Shown: one piece after another, positions 1 to 5,647 of the stretch
How positions within the stretch are numbered: position 1 is the first letter of the stretch
Layout: every line of letters begins with the position of its first letter
DNA from: an uncultured Lachnospiraceae bacterium
Lineage (GTDB): Bacteria > Bacillota > Clostridia > Lachnospirales > Lachnospiraceae
Direction: 5' to 3'
NCBI GenBank assembly: GCA_905193085.1
Contig: CAJJNI010000104.1
Coordinates: 1-8,224, forward strand
DNA: 8,224 nucleotides
The notes under the pieces: model-generated
Told to the model about the DNA's origin: nothing
What the model saw: the letters and a program-made list of their open reading frames with translations, nothing else
Databases searched by the model: none
Translations under genes and position numbers: made by a program

Positions 1-564
1 TGTAAGATTCTTTCCACCTAATGACTTAAAGCAGCTTTTACTTCCACTTTCTATAGTTACATTACCGGATGCTTCCACTTCTATTCCAGGAGCACTTGCT
101 TCACTACCATAATTAACCCCGACAGCCCCACAGCTGATTGACGCTTCACCACCCGCTGTAAGATTACTGCTATTCTGAATTTTTATATCAGAAAAATCAT
201 CCAATGTATCTGTACTTAATTTAGAATTTCCGGAAATTGTAAGATTCTTTCCACCTAATGACTTAAAGCAGCTTTTACTTCCACTTTCTATATTTACATT
301 TCCGGATGCTTCCACTTCTATTCCAGGAGCACTTACCTGACTGCTTGCAATTGTGACTGCTCCACTGCTGATGGATGCTTCACCGCTTACTGTCATATTA
401 CCGCCCCTCACTACTTCTATATCTCCAAGATTACCTAATGTATCTGTGCTTAAATCAGAAGTTTGTGAAACTGTAAGTTTCTTTCCAGATAACGATTTTA
501 CAAAACTTTTAGCACCGCTGACAAAATCTATGTTCCCTTCAACATCAAGTTCAACACCTGGAGC
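1..564 (-). repeat. Tandem coding repeats of 234-237 bp in the exported protein
   Basis: Units lie at 564-331 (234 bp), 330-94 (237 bp) and 93-1 (incomplete at the edge). A degenerate earlier unit lies at roughly 730-565, recognisable as NLTVYNNAKLNVDKL aligned to NLTISGNSKLSTDTL. Bases 1-97 match 238-334 at 95 of 97 positions (differences at 56/293 and 64/301), far closer than either is to the 564-331 unit. This points to a recent duplication or gene conversion. The array probably continues past base 1. Confidence 0.85.
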
Positions 565-1518
565 ACTCACGATTGCCCCATATTGAGTTTTAACAGTGCT
601 ACAACTTACAGTAAATTCTTTTTCTGAGCTTAAACATCCATTATTATACAAGTATAAATCATTTAAACTTTCTAATTTATCAACATTCAATTTTGCATTA
701 TTATATACCGTAAGATTGTTTGTTTTCACAGCCGGTAAAGACAAATTTAATTCAATGCCTATCGCCAGGTTCTGTACTATAGCATTTTTTCCATTTTCAA
801 AACCTGATAAAACAACAACATTAAAAGCATCACCGACAGACTTCATTTCAAATGTAGTGTCTTCTTTGGCCTCTTCCACAACAATAGCTGCTATTGTTAC
901 ATCTTTGCACATATAAATTGAAGAATTTCCCCGGGCATCCTCATGTATAGTACGATTATCCATATCGTAACATATATATGCCCGATTATTATCCGTCAGT
1001 TTTTCAGGATTATTCTGCTCCATTTCCTTAAATGTTTCAGCAGTATATGTACCTATGGCATATCCGCCATCACCAATCCACAAATCACCGTCCGGTACTG
1101 ACACAGTTGCTTCAATACTTGCATCATCATTGCTTATAATACTTCCGGGTCCTGATACTGCAATACCGGAAGTTGTCTCTATACTCATTTCTAACGGTCC
1201 CGGTTCCAGACGAAAACATGTATTTTCATTTAAACTATATTTAAACTCATAACTTCCATCTTCCAATTCTTCTACTGATTCAATACTATCAGCAGAAATC
1301 TTATTCCATTTTCCGGTCACTTCATCATATTCCTGCAGTTCAGTAAGATATCTGCCGGCTAAAGGATTACTTCCACCAATCGTAACAGTCAATTTTTTAC
1401 ATTCACCATCTGTAGTATCTGCTGATGCCGGAAATGCTATAGTTCCAAATATCATACAAACACTTAATGTTGCTGTAAGAAATCGTTTAAAGTTTTTTCT
1501 TTTTGTTTTTTTCTTCAT
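1..1518 (-). CDS. Exported tandem-repeat surface protein (C-terminus cut off by window edge)
   Basis: An uninterrupted frame of 506 codons runs from ATG 1518 to base 1 without a stop, so the 3' end lies outside. The start is supported by a GGCAGG/AAAGG ribosome site at 1524-1532. Residues 1-33 are a classical signal peptide: a Lys/Arg-rich n-region (MKKKTKRKNFKR), a hydrophobic core, and a likely signal peptidase I site after PASA. Residues 34 to about 225 are a non-repetitive domain I do not recognise. From about residue 230 a repeat architecture begins: one degenerate unit, then units at 319-396 (78 aa), 397-475 (79 aa) and 476 onward (cut). Each unit opens with APG[VI]E and carries evenly spaced short beta-strand-like stretches (such as NLTISGNSKLST and GEASISCGAV), suggesting a right-handed beta-helix or solenoid. 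This is inference from the pattern. Location is probably the cell surface or secreted; no anchor is visible because the C-terminus is missing. Adhesion or carbohydrate binding is possible but unproven. The gene has its own promoter. Confidence 0.85.
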   Translation of the reverse strand, partial: MKKKTKRKNFKRFLTATLSVCMIFGTIAFPASADTTDGECKKLTVTIGGSNPLAGRYLTELQEYDEVTGKWNKISADSIESVEELEDGSYEFKYSLNENTCFRLEPGPLEMSIETTSGIAVSGPGSIISNDDASIEATVSVPDGDLWIGDGGYAIGTYTAETFKEMEQNNPEKLTDNNRAYICYDMDNRTIHEDARGNSSIYMCKDVTIAAIVVEEAKEDTTFEMKSVGDAFNVVVLSGFENGKNAIVQNLAIGIELNLSLPAVKTNNLTVYNNAKLNVDKLESLNDLYLYNNGCLSSEKEFTVSCSTVKTQYGAIVSAPGVELDVEGNIDFVSGAKSFVKSLSGKKLTVSQTSDLSTDTLGNLGDIEVVRGGNMTVSGEASISSGAVTIASSQVSAPGIEVEASGNVNIESGSKSCFKSLGGKNLTISGNSKLSTDTLDDFSDIKIQNSSNLTAGGEASISCGAVGVNYGSEASAPGIEVEASGNVTIESGSKSCFKSLGGKNLT

Positions 1519-1570
1519 ATTTACCTGCCTTTCTTTTATTAACTGTGAATATCATTGTATATATCCCCTA

Positions 1571-1600
1571 TTCAATATACACAATAACAGTATACTTGAA
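1571..1600. promoter_or_regulatory. Imperfect inverted repeat over the -10/+1 (candidate operator)
   Basis: TTCAATATAC at 1571-1580 is the inverted complement of GTATACTTGAA at 1590-1600, with one unpaired C and a 9-bp centre. It covers the -10 hexamer (1589-1594) and the expected start point near 1582, where a repressor would block transcription. No known regulator is matched; the operator role is inference from placement. Confidence 0.4.
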
Positions 1601-1617
1601 TGTATAATCTATTTCAA
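1589..1617 (-). promoter_or_regulatory. Sigma-A-type promoter of the exported protein gene
   Basis: On the minus strand TTGAAA (1617-1612) is followed after exactly 17 bp by TATACT (1594-1589). Initiation is expected near 1582, giving a leader of about 64 nt before ATG 1518. It lies downstream of the rny hairpin, so this gene is likely a separate transcription unit. Confidence 0.6.
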
Positions 1618-1678
1618 TCAAACATGCTTAAAAGACATTTAATTGCGCTAAAAGGCATAAAAAGATGATAAAATACAT

Positions 1679-1756
1679 AAAAATACCCCTATATTGAATA
1701 CATTACAACAACTTCAGCTTATAAAACTGACAGTTTGTAAAATTTCAATATAGGGG
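1679..1756 (-). terminator. Composite hairpin terminator downstream of rny
   Basis: The outer stem is a perfect 13-bp inverted repeat, CCCCTATATTGAA at 1686-1698 and TTCAATATAGGGG at 1744-1756. The enclosed 45 nt fold again into a 10-bp stem with two single-base bulges (1708-1717 with 1727-1738) around a 9-nt loop. On the minus strand the stem is followed at once by TATTTTTATG, a T-rich tract, so it would work as an intrinsic terminator for rny. It is larger than an ordinary terminator; an extra regulatory role is possible. Confidence 0.65.
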
Positions 1757-1831
1757 CTTAATTATTTCTAACTAAAATAACAAACAGGAAATTCATAATC
1801 CTTTATTGCCACTTTTTGGTAGATATATTCA

Positions 1832-3379
1832 TTATTTCGCAAAATCCGCTACTCTGGATTCACGAATAAGATTAACTTTAATCTGACCCGGATATTCTAA
1901 ATCAGCTTCTATCTGTTTAGATATATCTCTGGCCAACAAAATCATATCTTCGTCACTTACCTGCTCAGGAACTACCATGACACGAATCTCTCTACCTGCC
2001 TGAATTGCAAAAGATTTCTCAACTCCTTTAAATGAGTTAGCAATATCTTCTAATTGTTTAAGTCGGTTAGTATAAGTCTCTAATACTTCTCTTCTTGCAC
2101 CAGGTCTAGCCGCTGAAATAGCATCAGCTGCCTGTATAATACATGCAATTAATGACTGCGGTTCCACATCTCCATGATGTGCTTCTACAGCATTTATAAC
2201 AATAGCAGATTCCTTATACTTCCTACATAAATCAACACCCAACTGAATATGTGAACCTTCCATCTCATGGTCAACAGCTTTTCCAATATCATGCAACAAA
2301 CCGGCTCTTTTTGCTATACGCACATCGAGTCCTAATTCTGCTGCTAATAAACCAGATAAATGCGCCACTTCAATGGAATGTCTCAAAACATTCTGTCCAT
2401 AACTTGTTCTAAATTTCATCTTACCTAACAAACGGACAAGTTCAGGATGAATACCATGTACTCCTACTTCTAAAGTTGCAGCCTCTCCTTCTTCCTGGAT
2501 CATAACTTCAACTTCTTTCTGGGCTTTTTCAACCATTTCTTCAATGCGTGCCGGATGAATTCTTCCGTCCACAATAAGCTTTTCCAATGCAATTCTTGCT
2601 ACTTCACGACGAATAGGATCAAAAGCAGATAAAACTACTGCTTCCGGCGTATCATCAATAATTAAATCAACACCTGTCATCATTTCAAGAGTTCTGATAT
2701 TTCTTCCCTCTCTACCAATAATTCTACCCTTCATCTCGTCATTTGGAAGTTGAACAACTGAAATAGTTGTCTCAGATACATGATCAGCAGCACATTTCTG
2801 TATTGCTGTTACTACATATTCCTTTGCTTTTTTCTCTGCATCTTCTTTAGCCTTGGTTGTAAGTTCTTTTACTAACTTGGCAGTATCATGTTTCACATCA
2901 TCCTCGACTGTTTTTAAAAGAATTTCTTTAGCCTGTTCAGATGTAAAACCGGAGATTCTTTCAAGTTCCTGCACACTTTTATCGTGAAGATTCTGAACTT
3001 CCTTCTTCATCTTTGAAAGTTCTTCCTCTTTTGCTGAAAAACTTGCTTCTCGCTTTTCAATTGCTTCTGCTTTCTTATCAAGAGCTTCTTCTTTTGAAAT
3101 TACACGACGTTCATAATTTTGAATTTCTGCACGACGCTCTCTGGATTCCCTTTCCAACTCATTCTTAGTCTTTATGGACTCTTCTTTTGCTTCAAGCAAA
3201 GCTTCTCTTTTCTTTGTCTCAGCAGTCTTAACAGCTTCATCGATTATCTCTCTCGCTTTTTCTTCCGCATTTCCAAGCTTGTCCTCGACAACTTTCTTGC
3301 GATAAGTTATAGCTGTAAAAAATGAAACCGGAATTGCAATCACAAGCGTAACAACTACTGCAATTACGATACCAAGCAC
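1832..3379 (-). CDS. rny: RNase Y (membrane-anchored endoribonuclease)
   Basis: Ribonuclease Y starts decay and processing of many mRNAs in Firmicutes from a membrane-bound position. With the chosen GTG start the protein has 515 aa, close to about 520 in Bacillus. An N-terminal membrane segment (about residues 2-26, LGIVIAVVVTLVIAIPV) is followed by a long charged coiled coil to about 195. Next comes a KH RNA-binding domain with GRIIGREGRN at 218-227, then an HD hydrolase domain with HSIEVAH near 334, the metal-binding LLHDIGKA (His363-Asp364) and EAHHGD at 399-404. The frame is open upstream to another GTG at 3415, but the perfect AAGGAGG at 3393-3387 lies inside that extension and sits 7 nt before GTG 3379, so 3379 is preferred. 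It follows recX by about 150 bp, has its own promoter in the gap, and ends before a strong hairpin. Family assignment is certain; only the start is inferred. Confidence 0.96.
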   Translation of the reverse strand: MLGIVIAVVVTLVIAIPVSFFTAITYRKKVVEDKLGNAEEKAREIIDEAVKTAETKKREALLEAKEESIKTKNELERESRERRAEIQNYERRVISKEEALDKKAEAIEKREASFSAKEEELSKMKKEVQNLHDKSVQELERISGFTSEQAKEILLKTVEDDVKHDTAKLVKELTTKAKEDAEKKAKEYVVTAIQKCAADHVSETTISVVQLPNDEMKGRIIGREGRNIRTLEMMTGVDLIIDDTPEAVVLSAFDPIRREVARIALEKLIVDGRIHPARIEEMVEKAQKEVEVMIQEEGEAATLEVGVHGIHPELVRLLGKMKFRTSYGQNVLRHSIEVAHLSGLLAAELGLDVRIAKRAGLLHDIGKAVDHEMEGSHIQLGVDLCRKYKESAIVINAVEAHHGDVEPQSLIACIIQAADAISAARPGARREVLETYTNRLKQLEDIANSFKGVEKSFAIQAGREIRVMVVPEQVSDEDMILLARDISKQIEADLEYPGQIKVNLIRESRVADFAK

Positions 3380-3393
3380 AGGAGCACCTCCTT
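3380..3393 (-). promoter_or_regulatory. Start-deciding Shine-Dalgarno of rny within a small palindrome
   Basis: AAGGAGG (3393-3387) is a full anti-16S match, 7 nt before GTG 3379. The same bases form a short hairpin, AGGAG-GTG-CTCCT (3392-3380), whose 5-bp stem would hide the ribosome site beside the start codon. The Shine-Dalgarno role is secure; the masking hairpin is weak and may be chance. Confidence 0.8.
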
Positions 3394-3448
3394 GTATTAA
3401 ATTTTCATTGTACACGATATATATAATATACCAAACTACAACACATCT

Positions 3449-3477
3449 ATTTTATACTTTTTACATAATTTTGTCAA
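3449..3477 (-). promoter_or_regulatory. Near-consensus promoter of rny
   Basis: On the minus strand a perfect TTGACA (3477-3472) is separated by 17 bp from TAAAAT (3454-3449). The start point would be near 3442, some 63 nt before GTG 3379. rny can therefore be transcribed independently of the damage-inducible recA-recX unit. Confidence 0.7.
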
Positions 3478-3529
3478 GGCACTTACATAATTGTTGTTAC
3501 TATGTGTATAAAATCTTCATTTCTGTTAA

Positions 3530-4153
3530 TTAATCGATATTTAACTGCTTCATATATCTGCTTATATCGTCAAAATTAAACCCTTTTGACATTAAATAAC
3601 GGTATGTTTTTTGAATATCTTTATCAGTAACAGTATCTAAATTTCTAAATCTTTTATCTATAAGTTTTGAAATAAGTCTGTCTTTTTCATAATCAACATC
3701 TATCTCGTACTTAATTTTCTCATATGCATTTTGCACAGTATCTTTATCTATTCCTTTTCTGCAAAGCTCAAGCTGCAACTGCCTGATACTTTTCTTCTTA
3801 CAACCACATCTTAAATATTGCATTGCATATCTTTCATCATTGATGTAATTATAACTTTCAACATAATCTATTGCATCTTCAATTACTATATCCGGATATT
3901 CATTCTGCTTTAACTTATCCGTAAGCTGCTTCTTCGTATACTCTCTTTTTTCCAGTATATGTAATGCCCGAAGTCTTGCACGTCTAACAAGAATATCATT
4001 AATAATATAATAATAAACTTCTTCATCTATTTCACTGTTATGTTTTAAATTAAGCTTTCTTATTTCACCCTTATATAATACAAGTTTAAAATAACCGTCT
4101 ATATAAATGCGGCACTTTTTATTATTTATCTCTTCTATTCCTGTTACTGTCAT
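3530..4153 (-). CDS. recX: Regulatory protein RecX (RecA modulator)
   Basis: RecX binds RecA filaments in the cytoplasm and tunes their growth and activity during recombination and the SOS response. The 207-aa product shows the repeated three-helix pattern of the family. ALHILEKREYTKKQLTDKL (about residues 63-81) is the typical first motif, YINDERYAMQYLR followed by KKKSIRQLQLELCRKGI is the second, and YRYLMSKGFNFDDISRYMK near the C-terminus is the third. Length is within the clostridial range, longer than E. coli RecX (about 166 aa) because of an N-terminal region of about 60 residues. ATG 4153 is preceded by AAAAGG (4166-4161) at 7 nt. It lies directly downstream of recA, its partner, with no terminator visible, so co-expression under LexA control is likely. 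The 205 bp between the two genes is filled by tandem repeats. Confidence 0.93.
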   Translation of the reverse strand: MTVTGIEEINNKKCRIYIDGYFKLVLYKGEIRKLNLKHNSEIDEEVYYYIINDILVRRARLRALHILEKREYTKKQLTDKLKQNEYPDIVIEDAIDYVESYNYINDERYAMQYLRCGCKKKSIRQLQLELCRKGIDKDTVQNAYEKIKYEIDVDYEKDRLISKLIDKRFRNLDTVTDKDIQKTYRYLMSKGFNFDDISRYMKQLNID

Positions 4154-4168
4154 ATCTGCACCTTTTAA

Positions 4169-4358
4169 TTTGCTGCATTTTCTGCAAAAGTTTTATTTAT
4201 AACAATTTACTGTACTTTCTACATCTACAGTTTGTTATTAAAGATTTGCTGTATTTTCTACATCCAAAGTTTTATTTTAATAATTTACTGTATTTTCTAT
4301 ATCTACATTTTTCTTGTTAATGTTTCACTGTATTTTCTACACCGCAGTTTTAATTTTA
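4169..4358. repeat. About five imperfect 39-bp tandem repeats between recA and recX
   Basis: Units begin at about 4169, 4206, 4245, 4284 and 4323, giving steps of 37, 39, 39 and 39 bp. On the plus strand each contains a TTTRCTGYAYTTTCT-like core (the last unit has one inserted base) followed by an AT-rich tail. On the coding (minus) strand the core reads TGTAGAAAATACAG, able to form a 4-bp stem around a GAAAA loop. The array runs from the recA stop almost to the recX ribosome site. There are no spacers, so it is not a CRISPR array, and unit variants carry stop codons, so it is not evidently coding. Confidence 0.8.
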
Positions 4359-5411
4359 TTATTTTTCTGTTTCTTCTGCTTCAGCAGCCTTCTTACTGAT
4401 GTTATCCTCAACAACATCTGTTTCCTCAAGACCATACTCTACACGGACTTTATGTTCTACATCACTCATAATATCCGGGTGTTCTCTTAAAAACTGCTTG
4501 GCATTCTCACGACCCTGACCTATCTTATCTCCATTATAAGCATACCACGCACCTGATTTCTGTATAACATTACAGTTGGCTGCCAAATCAAGTATATCGC
4601 CTTCTCTTGAAATTCCCTGTCCAAACATTATATCAAATTCAGCTTCTTTAAACGGAGGTGCAATTTTGTTCTTAACTACTTTTATTCTTGTTCTGTTTCC
4701 AATAACTTCTCCAGCCTGTTTAAGTGTCTCTATTTTTCTTACATCAAGACGCACTGATGAATAGAATTTAAGTGCACGGCCGCCTGTTGTTACCTCCGGA
4801 TTACCGAACATAACTCCAACTTTCTCTCTAAGCTGGTTGATAAATATAACTATACACTTTGAATGATTAACTGCACCTATAAGCTTACGAAGTGCCTGTG
4901 ACATTAGACGTGCCTGAAGACCTACATGTGAATCACCCATATCGCCCTCTATCTCTGCCTTTGGAACTAAAGCAGCAACTGAATCGACAATTATTATGTC
5001 AACAGCACCTGAGCGAACCATTGTCTCTGTAATCTCCAAAGCCTGTTCACCATTATCAGGCTGTGATATGTACAGATTATCTATATCAACACCTATCTTT
5101 TTGGCATAAACAGGGTCAAGTGCATGCTCTGCATCTATAAAGCTTGCAATACCGCCTCTTTTCTGCACCTCGGCAACCATATGAAGGGCAACTGTTGTCT
5201 TACCACTTGATTCAGGTCCAAATACTTCCACAATCCTTCCCTTAGGAATTCCACCAAGTCCCAAAGCTATATCAAGACTCAGCGAACCTGTTGGAACTGT
5301 CTCAACATTTAACTTGCTCTGATCCCCCAGCTTCATTACTGAACCTTTACCAAAGTCCTTCTCTATTTTTGAAAGCGCACTCTCAAGTGCTTTTGCCTTA
5401 TCTTCCTGCAT
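4359..5411 (-). CDS. recA: Recombinase RecA
   Basis: RecA forms ATP-dependent filaments on single-stranded DNA, carries out strand exchange and triggers LexA self-cleavage. The 350-aa protein has the full fold: Walker A GPESSGKT at 65-72, catalytic Glu95 within DAEHALD, Walker B around VDIIIVDS (137-144), the DNA-binding L2 segment FINQLREKVGVMFGNPEVTTGG (190-211), and a C-terminal domain ending in an acidic tail (EEAEETEK-like). The frame stays open to ATG 5492, but that codon overlaps the -35 box. ATG 5411 has a perfect AAGGAGG (5426-5420) 8 nt upstream and gives the family's usual length (348 aa in Bacillus). Expression should be DNA-damage inducible, as two SOS boxes flank the promoter. 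It begins the recA-recX unit; no residue expected for function is missing. Confidence 0.98.
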   Translation of the reverse strand: MQEDKAKALESALSKIEKDFGKGSVMKLGDQSKLNVETVPTGSLSLDIALGLGGIPKGRIVEVFGPESSGKTTVALHMVAEVQKRGGIASFIDAEHALDPVYAKKIGVDIDNLYISQPDNGEQALEITETMVRSGAVDIIIVDSVAALVPKAEIEGDMGDSHVGLQARLMSQALRKLIGAVNHSKCIVIFINQLREKVGVMFGNPEVTTGGRALKFYSSVRLDVRKIETLKQAGEVIGNRTRIKVVKNKIAPPFKEAEFDIMFGQGISREGDILDLAANCNVIQKSGAWYAYNGDKIGQGRENAKQFLREHPDIMSDVEHKVRVEYGLEETDVVEDNISKKAAEAEETEK

Positions 5412-5441
5412 TAAATAATCCTCCTTAATTAAGCTCATCAC

Positions 5442-5455
5442 CGAACGGATGTTTG
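5442..5455. promoter_or_regulatory. LexA (SOS) operator 1 of recA
   Basis: CGAACGGATGTTTG matches the Gram-positive SOS box CGAAC-N4-GTTYG at every defined position. It lies just downstream of the expected transcription start (about 5457), so bound LexA would block RNA polymerase. This is the classic arrangement for recA repression in Firmicutes. Confidence 0.85.
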
Positions 5456-5463
5456 TTGTATAT

Positions 5464-5492
5464 ATAATATTACACTTTTTTATAAAAGTCAA
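5464..5492 (-). promoter_or_regulatory. Promoter of recA
   Basis: On the minus strand TTGACT (5492-5487) is followed after 17 bp by TATTAT (5469-5464), a strong sigma-A-type promoter. Start point is expected near 5457, with a leader of about 46 nt to ATG 5411. AT-rich sequence upstream could act as an UP element. Confidence 0.75.
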
Positions 5493-5511
5493 TATACCTC
5501 AGTTAAAAAAT

Positions 5512-5525
5512 CGAACATTTGTTTA
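5512..5525. promoter_or_regulatory. Candidate second LexA (SOS) operator upstream of the recA promoter
   Basis: CGAACATTTGTTTA fits CGAAC-N4-GTTYG except for the last base. Its centre is 70 bp from that of operator 1, placing it about 60 bp upstream of the start point, beyond the -35. The near-perfect match in a LexA-regulated promoter makes chance unlikely, though binding is inferred. Confidence 0.6.
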
Positions 5526-5574
5526 TTTTTTCTTTTTCATTCATGTTAATTAAATTTAACTATCCACATTGTAT

Positions 5575-5624
5575 AAAAAAAGGATATGAAATTTGTCTAC
5601 ATTTGACAAAATACATATCCTTTT
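5575..5624 (-). terminator. Intrinsic terminator of purA
   Basis: AAAAGGATATG at 5578-5588 pairs with CATATCCTTTT at 5614-5624. Inside, TTTGTC (5592-5597) pairs with GACAAA (5605-5610), giving a two-part stem split by a 3x3 internal loop. On the minus strand the stem runs into a seven-T tract (5581-5575), just after the purA stop at 5648. It separates purA from recA. The opposite strand also has a short T-run after the stem, but no gene converges on it. Confidence 0.75.
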
Positions 5625-5647
5625 ATATGTGTATATATTTTTAATTT

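Larger units (their letters stand above)
1519..1831. other. 313-bp intergenic control region between rny and the exported protein gene
   Basis: No coding frame is supported here. In the direction of transcription it holds the composite hairpin and T-rich tract that probably ends rny (1756-1679), a run of helically spaced A-tracts (1683-1630), a promoter for the downstream gene (1617-1589), an imperfect dyad over the -10 and start point (1600-1571), and a leader of about 64 nt ending in the ribosome site. Bases 1757-1831, next to the rny stop, hold nothing I can identify. Confidence 0.7.

Noticed and set aside
353..1252. Three plus-strand open frames (353-586, 596-916, 1055-1252)
   Set aside because: They lie antisense to the continuous 506-codon minus-strand frame of the exported protein, have no ribosome sites or domain features, and look like shadows of it.
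3484..3510. TTACATA...TATGTGTA dyad between recX and rny as a terminator
   Set aside because: The pairing is about 5-6 bp, AT-rich, and has no T-tract. It probably arises from base composition.
4169..4358. CRISPR array
   Set aside because: The 39-bp periodicity is contiguous and degenerate with no unique spacers, and no cas genes are nearby.
5412..5492. N-terminal extension of recA by 27 residues to ATG 5492
   Set aside because: That codon overlaps the -35 box and lies upstream of the predicted transcript start. ATG 5411 has a perfect Shine-Dalgarno and gives normal RecA length.
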